Source of the DNA: Apostichopus japonicus
Taxonomy: Eukaryota; Echinodermata; Holothuroidea; Aspidochirotida; Stichopodidae
Assembly: GCF_037975245.1 (NCBI RefSeq)
Contig: NC_092571.1
Location: 7,972,501-8,036,500 of the forward strand
Length of the DNA stretch: 64,000 bases
Direction: 5' to 3'
In this document: piece after piece, positions 23,736 through 55,150 of the stretch
How positions within the stretch are numbered: the first letter of the stretch is position 1
Layout of the letters: every line of letters begins with the position of its first letter
Notes under the pieces: generated by a model
Database searches by the model: none
Seen by the model: the letters and a program-made list of their open reading frames with translations, nothing else
What the model was told of the DNA's origin: nothing
Translations under genes and position numbers: made by a program

Positions 23736-24866
23736 GCCCAGAGAACGCCCGCGGCTATGGAAGGCCATTTTGATTATAAGATGCACACAAATTATTGTGA
23801 ATGGCCTTCAGTATTGTTGATAGCACCATAAAGAGGACTTTAACCTAGGTCGGTGTTTTCACAGACAAAGACATAAACTTCAAGCATAATACATACTCGA
23901 AAATAGGCTATACGTACTTTAAAGTTAAAATTGATAAACATACCTGAAATAATGCTCTTTAGTTATGTAATATAGTTTCCCATCATGGCAATGCCAAGTG
24001 TGGAATTATTCACCCCGCCATGAACTATCAATTTTACCATTGGAATGCCAAAGTGATATCTTAATAGCCCAGGCAGCGATCACCTCTGAATAAGCTTAAG
24101 ATCCCAGGGGTATCGTATGGAATTGCATGCATGCAAAGAGACTTTGAGGCTGGAAGATATGGCCCAAAGTTTTGCACCTGAGCAGGAAGCAAGGGTTATA
24201 TGACAACATTTAGCTACAGTTTAACCGAATCTATGGCAAGATAATTGATACTGTGGAAGGAGAAAGTACAACATTAGCTCAAACAAAATGGCCTCCCTCT
24301 ACATAAAGCTTGAGATGGGTATTTGTATGGAACCGATGGTATACAGATTTTTGGGTACTGGGAGCTAGGGTGTAGGTGCTACTGAGCGGGAGGCCAGGTT
24401 ATATCACACCATTCATCTGTTACCATGTCCGATTGCAAGATGGCAGATACTGCGAAATGACAACGTAACGCAAAGCCCAAGAACTCCCGCCCAGAAAAAA
24501 AGCAGGAGGGTTCTGTTCGACCATACGGGACGTAAATATGATCTTTGGATACGGACGGAACTTATATCCACGGTTTCATTCTTATAAGAGTAAGTTTGCT
24601 TTCCTCACATATTTTAGATGAAAATGTTATGCATATACCAAGATACCACGATATTGCATGGCATACCGTCCAGGTGTAATGTGCTGGGGTGGTGTGGGGG
24701 GAGGGGGGGAGGGTTTCGGGAGTATCTACCACTGTACAGGATTACACCACCACCTGGAGCCGTTGCCCACTTCTAATGTGAGGTGTTACACGTCCTCTGG
24801 AAGTGAGAACTCCCAACAGATCCAACAAACATCCAAGTCAAAATGAAACTCTAAGAGGGCTTCAGA
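23736..24866. other. Spacer downstream of spermidine synthase
   Basis: No gene or clear repeat is recognised. It lies 3' of the minus-strand spermidine synthase stop codon. I see no AATAAA on the minus strand close to the stop, so the polyadenylation site is not placed. Confidence 0.4.
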
Positions 24867-43273
<18,407 letters not shown>

Positions 43274-43384
43274 CACCTTGAAAGGAAAATCAACAACGTA
43301 TGGAAAGTATTAGTCGGATATATACCAAGAAAGCAGGCAAATCAATTTCAGTTTAATATTATAACCAAAACATGAACATGTTTA

Positions 43385-44430
43385 TTCATGATAGTGTGGT
43401 AAGCCATACATGCTTTAATATACATGAACTTGTGCACACCAAAATGAAGAGGATTATCTATTGACTAATGCGGCAACATTTAAAGAAAGGTAAATCAGGA
43501 ATCAGTTATCATGTTGACAAAGTTTAAGTCTGTTTAGTGCCAAAGCATAACCAGAAAGCCAGTTGGCTTTGTGATTCCTTGGCTTACAATGTGCTCAAAA
43601 TTCTAAATAACTGTCTGACTAATGTAGAGCAAGTGAGTTAAATTTGTCTAAGAATTAAGTGAGAGCCAGAAAAGGTCAGAGATTTCCAACTCTTATTTGT
43701 AGCATTCTCCCTTGTCAGTGGCGGAGTTAGGGGTATTGGTCATGGGGACGAGAATGGTCTGTAGGGGCGCTTTCGACACTATCTAAGCGGAGCGCCACCA
43801 CAGGTTGGCGCGGAGCGTACAGAAATTTTTTGGGGAAAGATACTTCCTAGATCGCCGGAAATAACCCTTTCCTGGCCTTGCTAATTTGCAAATAAACGAA
43901 GAATAAATAGGTGCCATCGCCAACAAAATGTGACAAATGTCAATAGGTAGATGAGAGCGCAATAAAAAAGTAAATAATCGCGAATAAGTAAAAAGTGGTA
44001 AAAAGCTGAAAAGGGCACCGGCAGTCCATTTGAGTCCGTCAGAAGGGGGCATTCGCCACTGTCCCTTGTGGGCATAGCTTATTTCTTTCACTGGTAAAGG
44101 ATTTTACAGTTTAGAATTTTTATTCGAAAATGTTTTAATATCCAGAAAGAACAGTCTTCCTAAATGAAATATAGACACATAGATATAAGAACATTCCTTT
44201 TTCCAATTTTGGGCCAGTAAATCCCTTTAAATAATAGTTATTAATGAGAGTAAATAACATTGTTTATACACTGAAATATTTTCACAACCTTTTGCCAAAG
44301 CAAAAGTCATCTAACTAAACACAGAGAAAATGGCCAATTTTTGCCCATTTGAGAAAACCTGTTGACCCCTTGAAGCTCAGAGGATGAAAACTGATAACCA
44401 GTTTCAGAGCAAATTTACGAAATTGTATAT
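43385..44430. repeat. Unclassified dispersed repeat, copy 3 of 3 (interrupted)
   Basis: 43385-43525 and 44088-44430 match consecutive parts of 20960-21790. The gap is filled by ~190 bp of other sequence plus the hAT MITE at 43716-44061. It lies upstream of SRM exon 1. Confidence 0.55.
43716..44061. mobile_element. hAT MITE with perfect 8-bp target duplication
   Basis: The ends CAGTGGCGGA and TTCGCCACTG are flanked by TCCCTTGT on both sides (43708-43715 and 44062-44069). It shares its ends and the AAGCGGAGCGCCACC block with the 18210-20132 element. It is non-coding. Confidence 0.9.
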
Positions 44431-45319
44431 TCTTAATCAAAATTTGCTTTTGCTTTTTACATATTACATTGGCTTTGGTTTTGGGATACGTGTACTTTCA
44501 AAGCCGCTGGTTTAAGCAAACGGAATAAAACAGAACCTCTCGACCCGCAAAACTCTGAAAATCACCTGGGCACAACGTACTTTGCTAAACGAAACAAATT
44601 TCAAACGAAGCCTCCTGTAGGGCTACAACAGCTACATACTGTAGACGTACAATATAATGGTACTGTACAAGCATTTACACTTCCCTGTAAGCCTGTGTTT
44701 CTGTTGACTTCCATTACCAGCAACTTGCAACCCTAAATGGGAGCAAGAAATACTGCATTCAGTCATCCATACGTATCCTTTACACTAATACGTAGTGAAG
44801 GTCAAGTCATGAAGTTCTGTAGTACTGCAGCTGTTTATCAGAGTTGTAGTGGTTCCATTCTTCTATTCTAACTAAGCCCTTATGGAATAACACTCGTAAT
44901 CATAATCAAATTTCAATGGTACTGTGCAGGAGCTCCTATAGGACCAAATTACATACTCGTTCTCCACCTAAGAGCTGTGACTAACTACTTGTACTCAGTC
45001 TTATGCTGTTGCACTCAATCTCATGCTGTTGTACTCAGTCTCATGTTGTTGTACTCAGTCTCATGCTGTTGTACTCAGTCTCATGCTGTTGTACTCAGTC
45101 TCATGCTGTTGTACTCAGTCTCATGTTGTTGTACTCAGTCTCATGCTGTTGCACTTACAGTAGTCTCATGCTGGTACTCATTCCAAAAGAAATTCTATGT
45201 GTTATTTCGTACTCACAATCCTGTTCTCGTACAAGTCTGTCCAAAGTATACAGTTTACTGTACTGTTGGCCTATTCATCCGTTCGCAGAACATATTATTT
45301 CCACTTCCGTTCAATCAGT
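44431..45319. other. Spacer with a 20-bp minisatellite
   Basis: No gene is seen. About nine units of TCATGCTGTTGTACTCAGTC lie at 44992-45172. Confidence 0.6.
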
Positions 45320-47340
45320 TTTGAAAAACATGATAACAGTGATATAGGGCAATAATTTTGATAAGAAAATGTGTCACCTTTTTTTTGAAGATAGGTACTA
45401 CTTTTGAGTTTATCAGGAAATATGCCAGTACTAAAAGAGATATTACAGATGTGAGTCATGGGCTTGACAATAAAATGAATAACATGTTTGATATTACACC
45501 TGGCTTAAAACCATCGTAACCTGCTGCCTTATTTGATTTTAAGTTGGAGCTTGCTGTTTTAATGAACTCAGCTTCAGTAAGAGGATAACTGAAAAGAGAA
45601 CAGCTGTTTATGCTGTCATTCATTTATTTTTATTTATTTAGGTTTACAGTCTTGTTCAGGGCCAAGGCCCTCTCACACTACTTTACAACCCTGGTCATTG
45701 GTAACTTGACACACCTACACACCAAAGTGTGCACAATTCAATCAATCTCTCCTGGGGCACCACAGTGCACCACAACTACGTGTCCCCCGGGGGACTTCCC
45801 ATAGGGAGCAGCCACAAACCGGCGCACGCAACTATATTTACAAGTTACCTCGCAGGTCCCCATTTATACACCTGGGTGAAGAGAGTCAATGGAGATAAAG
45901 CGCCTTGCCCAAGGACACAACGCAATGATCTGGCCAGGGCTCGAACCTGTAATCCTTAGATCACAAGTCCACTGCCATAACCACTTGACCACAATGCCCT
46001 CATCAAGAGTGATTCATGTGTATGACTTTTGCAGCAGTGTTCTTACTTTTAATCTTACTGGCAAGTTCCTGGCCCAAGTTAAGAAAACAATTATTAGTAT
46101 GATTTGCTACTTCTTTTTTGTCACTAACTTGTTGATTGTTATCGTTAAAGGCAGTGGGATAAGTGGAATGCTTATTTTGTCCGAGAATTTCCTTTACAGT
46201 TGTCCATGTTTGGCCAATATTGTTTCTGCCATTGTTAATTTTATTACAAAAGTATAAATTCTTTGAAAAACAAATAATCTGGTTAAGTTTGTTCCGGTAT
46301 ATAGTATAGGTTGACCTACTGTCATTAGTATTGTTCTTTAGGTAGCGTCTATAGATCTGATTTTTCCTCTTAACGGATATAAAGATTCCTTTAGTTATCC
46401 AAGGGTGTTTCTTTTTCCTCCTTTTTGTTTTACTGATGTTATGCAATGGAAAACAGGAAGTGTAAGCGTCAGGCTTAGTAAGCATCTCATCCCATGTTTT
46501 ACTTTTAATTTCAGAAATAAACTTATTAATGTTCCTATTGCTATAGTTACGGACTTGCAATGGTTATACCTGACTGTACTCTGATTCACAGAGGCATGAA
46601 GGAAAATATGAAACTGGTCACTAATATCTGTAATAAGTTTTCCAGATGTCATTAGAGAATCAACATTGGATAAAATGTTGTCAATTATGGTGGCAGAAGA
46701 TGGACTAACCAGAGTAGGTTTAGTTTTTTTCGGATAAAACTCGCTCGAATAAATAAGGTTAATAATGTCAGTAGATATGCTTGGATTGCTTGCTTTTGAA
46801 AAAGCAATTAAAAATCTCCCATGATATAGGTACTGCAGTGGTCATTAGCGATGGTGCTAAGGATAATCTGCATATTTAAATTAAAATCATCATTGGGAGG
46901 TCTGTATACACAACCAACTATAAGCTTTTCATTACTAGGTGTATTCGTTTCAATGAATATCTCTTCAATACAATTGTTTAAAATAGACAAGTCTGTACGG
47001 TGTTTAAAATTATTAAGTCATTATTTATAAAAAGGCAAACACCACCACCCCTTGTTTCATTATGATGCTGTTCAATTAGTGTGTAATTGTCGATCTTAAT
47101 TTGAGGAGAGATATCATTTGTAAACCAGGTTTCAGTAAAACAAAATTATGGAAAAATCTTGATTTAACAAAGAGATAAAAGATTAACAATATCGGAAAAA
47201 TGTTTCTTTAGACTACGACTATTGGGATGTAGTAATGATATACACTTATGGGATGGTGAGTTATTATAAGAATCGATGTCATAGTACTTACAAGAAACAT
47301 TATTTTCGCTCATTTCTTCCGTGGAATTAGTGTTAAAAAG
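45320..47340 (-). pseudogene. LINE ORF2 remnant: endonuclease and start of reverse transcriptase
   Basis: On the minus strand the piece reads, from 47340 downward, an exo-endonuclease-phosphatase-type domain (HPNSRSL, FTETWF, TRGGGVCLFINN, IVGCVYRPPN, IMGDF). A linker with PWITKGIFISVKRKNQIYRR (about 46570-46010) follows, then after a SINE insertion the first reverse transcriptase motifs (SNKAAGYDGF, KKGD, NYCPISL; 45600-45345). Stops and frameshifts break it in several places. The catalytic reverse transcriptase core is absent, which is unusual because LINEs normally lose their 5' end. The layout fits the L2/CR1/Jockey group. Confidence 0.8.
45621..46000 (-). mobile_element. tRNA-derived SINE, (ATTT)-tailed
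   Basis: The minus strand starts with a tRNA-like head: A-box TGGTCAAGTGGTTA and B-box GGTTCGAGCCC. A body with CCTTGGGCAAGGCGCTTTAT follows, and it ends in AAATAAATAAAAATAAAT. It interrupts the LINE remnant. The body matches the SINE at 47579-47957 up to about 45690 and then differs. Confidence 0.85.
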
Positions 47341-47578
47341 CATGTGTCACCGAGACGACGCTCAATGAAGCTGAACCAGTAGTCGTAGGTTTTAACCCAC
47401 ATATTGCACACGTGGTTCAACAAGACCACGGTGAAAAAAATTGTTACCGGGCAAAACCGACCACACGACAAACTGTGGTATACAGGGGCTTACAGGGATT
47501 TACTGCGGCTTTCTGGGGTTTACGGCGGTTGTCTGGGGTTTGCAGCGGCTTTATACAAAGGAACAGTGCTATAGGAGC

Positions 47579-47957
47579 AATCAATCAATCAGAAGACATT
47601 TATATAGCGCCAAAGTCAACATAAATTGTTCAAAGGCGCTATTAGCCTTGGTCATTGGTAACTTGTCACACCCGCACACCAAAGTGTGCGCAATTCAATC
47701 AATCTCTCCTGGGGCACCACAGTGCACCACAACCACGTGTCCCCCGGGGGACTTCCCATAGGGTGCAGCCAGAAACCGGCGCACGCAACTATATTTACAA
47801 GTTACCTCGCAAGTCCCCATTTATACACCTGGGTGAAGTGAGGCAATGGAGATAAAGTGCCTTGCCCAAGGACACAACGCAATGATCTGGCCAGGGCTCG
47901 AACCTGTAATCCTTAGATCACAAGTCCACTGCCTTAACCACTTGACCACATGCGACG
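47579..47957 (-). mobile_element. tRNA-derived SINE, (ATTG)-tailed
   Basis: Same head and body as 45621-46000, but the 3' part reads GGCGCTATATAAATGTCTTC and ends in ATTGATTGATTG, a tail common to L2-like LINEs and their partner SINEs. Confidence 0.85.
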
Positions 47958-48501
47958 CCTCTCTGAACCAGGAGAGGATTGAAGCATATAACTCTCATAA
48001 TATGCAAGTTTGCATCGATTACGTAAGTGTGCATCGATTACATAAGTATGCAAAACAAGGAGGCGGACGGTATAAAAGATCACCAGTTAAGGGGGGTATT
48101 GACCTTTGCCCGACCTCGACCAAGCGGAAATTTCCCTTTGGTCACGCTTAGGAAATAACACACATCTGCAACGATGGCATAATGGCTAGTAGAAAGTAAG
48201 GGTTGATTGTCATTTTCACTTTAATGAATTGAGTCCAATATAGTCATTTCAGTTAGTTTCTATGGCCTCCTTTATTAGCAATTCCTGTCTGTCCTTTCTC
48301 CTTAGGGCGGAAATTGTAGGTTTTCTCGATCGCTGGTTGTGTGGTTTTCTTTTGTTGACTGGTTAACTTCTTCGGTACAGTGCAGACGTCATCGATTGAA
48401 GCTGCTCTCTTCATTCTTGTGTGTTCTGTTGCAGAGGATCAAGTTATCGGGGGTTGGGAATTTGATGTTGCAAGTAGGTTTTCTTTCTGCGTTTTATTAT
48501 A

Positions 48502-48900
48502 TTAATCTGCTGGTTTTGGTCTGTTTGTCAAATTGCTATTTTCACTATGTCTTTGCTTTGGTAAATCTTTGCTTTCTGTGTCCATGACGATCGACGTTTC
48601 ACTTTCGTCTGTGTCTAAGTACGATCTACAGGTCTGATCTGTCACTTGACTGTCTTTTCTGGTGTCTCCTTTAAGATTAGGTTGTTTGTGAACTTCATCA
48701 TGGTTCTCTTGATCGGATTCTCTCTTCTTCTCTTTGTCATGCTGATTCTCCATCTTGCTAGTAATCTTCTTCATGAATATTCAGTGCAGTTGAAGCTTTT
48801 GTGGCCAAAGCGATGACAGTTAAAGCAGTCTATTGATGGGCATCTTGATTCGGAGTGTCCCAGCGCCCAGTGTCCCAATGTTATCCTGTCTAGTTATGAC
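48502..48900 (-). pseudogene. LINE ORF1-like zinc-knuckle fragment
   Basis: On the minus strand 48827-48786 codes a CX2CX4HX4C zinc knuckle (CFNCHRFGHKSFNC), stopping soon after. A highly charged frame (MKKITSKMENQHDKEKKRES..., 90 residues) follows in another frame. This looks like the nucleic-acid-binding protein of a LINE and lies upstream of the ORF2 remnant on the same strand, so both may come from one element. Confidence 0.55.
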
Positions 48901-51466
48901 TCCTTAAAGTATCTGTATCATTCTGCTCATTCAACTTGTATATAATTTTCTTCTTTACCAGGGAGTCAATTCAGGCTTTATAGAAGACTTCCTTTCACAT
49001 TATAATATTTTGTGATAAAACAAATAAATAAACAAACAAATAAACAAATTTTGATAATATCAGCTACCAAATGGCAGAAAAATCGTATATTTTTGAGAGA
49101 TATAAATTGTGACATGTCCGAGGGTCGCGAACACTTGCCAACCATATGACAATGGTACCTCATAAAACTTCACAAGATCAAGGACTGAAATGTGATTCAA
49201 AGCAATTGTACAGTGTGGAGATTTTAATAAGGGAAAGTACCAAATAAATTCCTGAACAGCATAAGTGGGCCTGATGATTACAAAGACAAGACACTAAAAC
49301 CTCCAGTACGCACATTTCTTTACTAAAATTTAGGGGGGGAAATAGGAAATGGACCAGACTAGAAAACTGATAGAAAGGAGAGAGATGGAAGGATAAAACC
49401 TAACCACAGACAAGGAAAGACAAATATTTCAAAACAAATGAGCAGACTTTTAAGGACTGTAATGAAATGTATTCATTTGCACAACAGGTTTACATAAAAA
49501 CACATCTAGGGGAGAAAAGGAGCTAATCCTTTGAAGAAAAGGGCTTGTGATAGTTGGCAGTAAATTGGTAAGGAATCCTTTGAGTAAGCAACAAAATAGC
49601 AACACACCAGATGAAGATATCGACAAGATTTTTAGGAATAAAAGGTTCTGGGGGGGGGGGGGGGGAATACAGCAGGTAGATTCAAAAGGAAGAAGTGGGC
49701 ATTGACCAAAAATGGTTCAATAGAAGCTCATAGATAAATGTTATCAATTTGTGTAGGTTAACATACAGCAGACTGTGGTACATATGTTCATTATAGATCT
49801 ATAGCTGAGAGGGACAAGTGGGTGTAAATGTTAAAGGTTCTTTTTTGGAAGAAAATCATCCAACACAGAGACTGGATATCAAACATCTTGATCGACCCTA
49901 TGCCTCCTAATGCATTGCGATTGTAACCATGACTCATGAGATCATAGTGTTCTGTATTGAAAGTGAAATATCACAAGTCCTTTGAACAAATGTTACTGGT
50001 GTTCTTTTAATAAAGTGACTCATATGTTTATCTATCTTTTAATAAAGTTGTCTTATATGTTAAGGATATCTATTTATTTTTTTTTGGGGGGGGGGGGGTA
50101 GTTTTTTTTATAGGTGTTATGGTTTTCTATTTTCTTTGATGGGAGTACTCTATTCGATTGAGCCCAAAACTAAAACGGGATTTCTTAGTTTACTTCCTTT
50201 CACAATTTTTACTTATTTGTACTTACTGTATATTGTCTTGTTCACCTTGTAATACTATGTGATGAAACAAAATATTAATAAATAAAAATAAATAAATGTA
50301 TCCTCTCAACTAAATGACTCCTGTATCCAGCATGTACATCAAGAAACACTAATGTCAATCTACTCAAGAACATTCACATTTGGCAAACACCCTGACATAT
50401 GTCAGCACTTGGAACTTGATTTTAGCCACTAGATTCCTTTTTCACTTGCATTCAGCAAGAGATTAAACTAAATATTTTGAAAATTCCAGGGCTGGATATT
50501 TAGATGGCATTTCAACTAACACTGGTGTGGAATATTTTTCCCCCAATAAAAGTTTTAAATAGGCAGCCCCCAGAATTTTAAACTTTAAAAGGTAATGTAT
50601 AAACACTGTTCGCATTGTTAATACTTAACCATCAACATTAACGATTACATAATTAGAAAACTGATTCGCAAATGTAACGGCCAGAAACAGTGACATTCAC
50701 GGACAGTGGCAGTCCTCATTTATTGATGCTTCGTGCTGAGTTACTGTACCACAGTGTTGCATATACTGTACGATACACATTTACTCTCGCGAAACTGGGC
50801 CTACCTAGAACAGACCTACAATAAATAATGCCAGAGTTTCTGTCAAATTTACAAACGTTCTAAAACGGTAACCTCCGCCCTATAAAGCTTAATCAACCTA
50901 CGCAGTTTATAAGTAGTAATATCGTTATTTAAGAAACTTCGGGCGTAAGGTCCAAATCCTCGATGACGGGTTAAGTAAGGCTATCATGGGTATCACTAGT
51001 ATCAGTAACATTTACGGCCATGTACAGTATATATCTTTAACCTGGATGTATACAGGGTAAGGATCAAGCCTTCAATAAATCACGGTGAGGTCGTTATGAA
51101 TGGTTGATATTCGGAATACTTACGCCTGCGTTAACCAGAAACCAAACAGCTTTAAATTCAAATCGATAAAAGGACGTCGTTTTAGTCACGGTTCTAACGT
51201 ACTTAAGACATATACAAGAATCTCCGGCCAATGAGATTTTCAGATCTGTGTAGTACTAGCAGAAGTAGTAAACTAAATGCTAAGCGGCGCACTGCAGCAC
51301 ATGTGCAATATGCCAAATAATGCCCACATGGTGTAATTCTATGTTGCTCCCCGACTGTATATGGAACGCCAAATGCAATCCTACGAACATAGTTAACGAA
51401 GTTGCACCTACACTTTTTGGTTTCGATGATAATCGTAACCTACGTAGTCATGCAGGCGGATGAGTG
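48901..51466. other. Spacer without recognised genes
   Basis: Only short frames. G runs (49650-49664, 50085-50098) and small A-rich repeats are visible. I see nothing else I can support. Confidence 0.4.
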
Positions 51467-52698
51467 CAGGCGCGGATCCAGAGGGGGGGGGGGGGGGTCC
51501 AGGGGTCCCCCTGCTCTTGGCCAAAAAAAAAGAGAGAGAAAAAAATAATTAAATTAAACGTCAATTTTAAACATGTACAGGAGAATTGGAAGTGGGATGG
51601 TGAAACCAAAAAGCGGGCTCAAGGTTTCTTAGCGAACTTAGGCAACTTTGAGATGATTATGTGCCTAGTGATCCTGAAGAACGTTCTGCACCCGCTGCGC
51701 GCAATTACCACCAAGCTGCAGAAGAGGGACATGGATATTAGATCCGCCTACACATCACTGACAGAGGTCAGCAACGATATAGTAGCAATCCGAAGGGATA
51801 TTGATGCCAGGTTTGCCCTTTGGTACCAGGATGCCCTAGACCTCGCCAAGGAGCTGGATGTCGAAGAAGCTAGACCTCGGGCGAAGGGAAGGAATGCATA
51901 CCGGGCAACGCATCCAGCTGAGACCCCAAAGGATTATTTCAAACGAGCAATCGCCATACCATTTGTAGATGATGTCTGTTCCCAAATGAAGGAACGTTTC
52001 GCCACCGACTCCAACGGTGCAATATTAGCACTATTTACCCTCATTCCTTCAGTGATGATAAATATGGAGGTATCGGAACTCCCAAAAGTTGTAGAGGGTC
52101 TAGTCATGTACAGAGATGATTTTCCCCGGTTCAAGAGCCTCCGCACAGAATTGGAAGTATGGCACTCCAAATGTAAGAACATGCAGAATCCCCCAGATTC
52201 ACTGTTGCTAGCACTGCACACATGTAACAAAGACCTTTTCCCTAATTTGGTGGTTCTTCTACAGATCGCATCTGTCATTCCGGTGACAAGCTGTAAAGCA
52301 GAGAGATCGTTTTCTGCGGTGAGAAGGCATAAAACTGTTCTCCGATCAACAATGGGCGAGGAACGTCTCACAGCTCTTGTTCTCATGAACACGTATTATA
52401 ACACTCCTATCGACACTGACGAAGTGGTCCGAAAGTTCATTGAGAAACATCCACGGCGTTTGTTCTCTCCAATCTACCATGAATAGATCATCAATAAAAC
52501 TAGCTAACTCGTACTGATGCAGATACATTTCGAGTGAGTTTTTGTAGGTGCTTTGCATGGCTAAATTGAAGGGGGTTCCCTGTTGTACTTAAATATCCAA
52601 GAATTTCACAATGGATAGAGGGAAACCCACTCCCCTTAGACCCTAGGATCACTGGAGGCCAAATCCCTCACCCTTCCAGAATCCTTGATCCGGCCCTG
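51467..52698 (+). mobile_element. Internally deleted hAT element
   Basis: The ends CAGGCGCGGATCCAG and the inverse CAGGGCCGGATCAAG agree at 12 of 15 bases and enclose 1,232 bp with the C-terminal half of a hAT transposase. I see no matching 8-bp flanks (GATGAGTG versus CATCAAAC), so the insertion is old or the site was rearranged. Confidence 0.75.
51545..52486 (+). pseudogene. hAT transposase, C-terminal half
   Basis: About 313 uninterrupted codons ending at a TAG. The C-terminal region contains the hAT dimerisation motif (SCKAERSFSAVRRHKTVLRS... and LTALVLMN). The upstream part resembles the ZMYM1/DUF4371-type hAT proteins of animals. The N-terminal zinc finger and the first catalytic aspartate region are missing, since full proteins are usually 600-800 residues. 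The open frame continues upstream into the terminal repeat, which is not coding. It may be mobilisable but should not be active. The intact frame suggests recent loss of the 5' part or possible selection. Confidence 0.8.
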
Positions 52699-52829
52699 CA
52701 TCAAACAGTGGTGACGGAACGGGAGGGGATTGGGGGCTAAAGGCATTATGATTTTTGTATTATCTCAACTCATCTGATATGTATTACCATATTTCATAGA
52801 TTGTTTTTTTCTCATCAATTGAGAAATTG

Positions 52830-53215
52830 CAGACATGAGATCCATATTTTCAGGCTAGGTACATGCAGCTTAGAATACTCGGAAAGTGCCGTTTCCGGCC
52901 ATCTGGGGGGTTTGAAAAGTCAAAAATTTTCTCAAGAAGGGAGACTTGGACCAATCTAATATTGGAAAGGAGTACCACATGAAATAAAAGAAACTACTTG
53001 TGTTTGGTGGAGGTCAAAGTTCATTTGGGGTCACTAGGGGTCAAATTGTGAAAACCTTGTAAACATGATATATCAAGAAGGGAAGCTTCGGCCAATCTCA
53101 TATTTAGTATGTAGTTGTCACACGTTAAGCAAAAGAATCCTATGTTGTTTCTTGGAGGTTAGAGGTCATTTGGAGTCACCAGAGGTCAAAATGTGGAAAC
53201 CTTGTTTCACAATCT
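52830..53215. repeat. hAT fragment and GGTCA-rich repeat
   Basis: 52830-52915 matches 8445-8560 inverted (a GTTTCCGGCCATCTGG block). 52975-53200 has two units resembling the 11060-11600 repeat (GGAGGTCAAAGTTCATTTGG, CTTGTAAACATGATATATCA). Confidence 0.55.
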
Positions 53216-54859
53216 ACCGTATCTCCAACCGACCAGCGTATAAGATAACATGCCGCGTTACTCCTCATAAGAATAGGAGAGGTTGTTGGCAATTGGAAAT
53301 TAGATTATGGGCATCCGTAGATAGTAGCAGACGGAGAAGTCCCACCAAACCGTCATTGGTTTAACGGTGTCGCTACCTGCATACGGCGCTGCGTGCATGT
53401 ATTGCTTGTATACATACAACGTTGCTATTGGAATAGATGGTATTATATCTTGAGTTTCCGTTGTTGAAGTTTTCCGTCGTACTTCGCAATTGTTGAGATG
53501 GCAGTGCAAAATAAAAACTTCAGGTGTGGATATAGTTTCGTTGGGGAAATGACCAGGTGCCGCTTACGAAACTTAACTGTCGCGTAGTTAGGTTTTTCAT
53601 CCATGACTAATCTCAATGCAAATTAACTGTGTAAAATGGTTCGCTATCTGCATGTTCATTATGTACGGGAAGTTTTCAGGTTCGCAGATTGTTCACAAAC
53701 TTCACGTTCAATTTCCAAACATACAGCGGAAACATCATATAAAATACCAATTTATTACACGGAACGTTTGGTTCATATATTAATTTCTCAACCAATTTTA
53801 ATAATTGATTAAACTTCGATATCACCACACCATGGTTATGCGTAGGCAACCCCGACATAGTAGAGTTGGTATACCAGTGGCCCAGGTATAGGCTACTAAC
53901 AATATACATGGGACATTCCCATCTGAAGTTTAGATATAAGAGCATTAAATTACCATAGTAAACAAACTTTATCAAGTTGTAGCCACTTTATTCCGAGTTT
54001 TGCAATATTAAAATTCATAACTTAATGACACAAGACTATTTTCGAGTTGATCTGCAAAAAACAAATCCACAATACACGATTACCTGTCATGTTGGTAAAA
54101 CATATTCGACGCCAAAGAATGAAACTGCCGAGTTACTTAGACTTCAACGTGCCAGGGTAAAATTGGGTTCATTAACACAAAAACGTGAAGGAAAAAATGT
54201 TTCGTGTCAGAATATTAATTATCTTAAGGTGGCCAAACAACTCCTAAATTACTTCTTAAGGCATTTCCTACATGCCATCAGTCATAATTCTCAAAATATA
54301 CATCATTTTAAGGAGTTTTGAGACAAGTTTACTGTTATTGCTGCTAGGTGTTTTGCAAAGATTTTCACTCAACACCAGTTGCGACCTTAGATTTTTATTG
54401 CGTAAAAGATCGCTTTGATTTAGACAGTGTAATGGAGTAATAGCGATAGTTTTCGCCCACCAATCTGCAGCTAAAAGACAAGATAAATATATGGGAAAAT
54501 GTACGAAGTCGTGCTAATCGAGTAGCGGTTCAAAGTAGCAGTGATGTTCTGTATAGGCTTAGGACTCGCGCACACCTATAGCTACTGTATAGTACATACG
54601 CCTAGAACTAGAGGAGCCCTAATGTAACAGAAGCCAAGCTATCTTCGTAGGTATTTTTGCGGATGTTTTATATTTAATTGTTTGAGACACTACAGTAGGC
54701 CTAGCTGCTTATTTATGATTCTGCGACATGTTTTACTTTGTTCGTCACTTGCTTTTGGTGGAAAAAAAAGTTTAAATTTCATACAAGTGCACAGAAATGA
54801 TTTGGTCTACACTTAATTTGACATTGAAGTTGAAAGTTGAAGATGAAGGTCATATCAGT
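53216..54859. other. Spacer without recognised genes
   Basis: Short frames only; no domain, splice-supported exon or repeat family is recognised. Confidence 0.35.
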
Positions 54860-55150
54860 TTACAATACCGCTCAATTCAAACAGTCCCGGACTCGCACGA
54901 GAGTGCGCCACATCTACGTGTCTCATGGAGGGCTTCCCATACATAGGGTTCAGCCACAACTTCCGGCGCAAGCAACAATATAATGTAAAGGTTAGCTCAC
55001 ATGGTATACCACATTTATACACATGTGTGAAGAAAGACAATGAAGAATGAATGCCTTGACCTAGAATAGAACGTAACGATCTATTTATAGGACTCAAACC
55101 TGCAATCCTGACATCGCACGTCCATTGTATTTCCATTCGACCAGCACACG
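54860..55150 (-). mobile_element. Decayed tRNA-derived SINE
   Basis: On the minus strand CTGGTCGAATGG and GCAGGTTTGAGTCC correspond to the A and B boxes of the 45621 and 47579 SINEs, and the body follows the same order (TACACATGTGT, CTTCCGGCGCA, GGGAAGCCC). It is clearly older and more diverged. Confidence 0.7.

Noticed and set aside
44977-45347. Two ~115-residue Cys-rich frames
   Set aside because: They come from a 20-bp minisatellite read in two frames.
47890-47957. Genuine tRNA gene on the minus strand
   Set aside because: A and B boxes are present but the cloverleaf is degenerate and a shared SINE body follows, so it is a SINE head. The same holds for 45930-46000 and 55080-55150.
48068-48078. 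TATAAAA as a promoter on the plus strand
   Set aside because: No downstream coding exon could be recognised, so the match is not supported.
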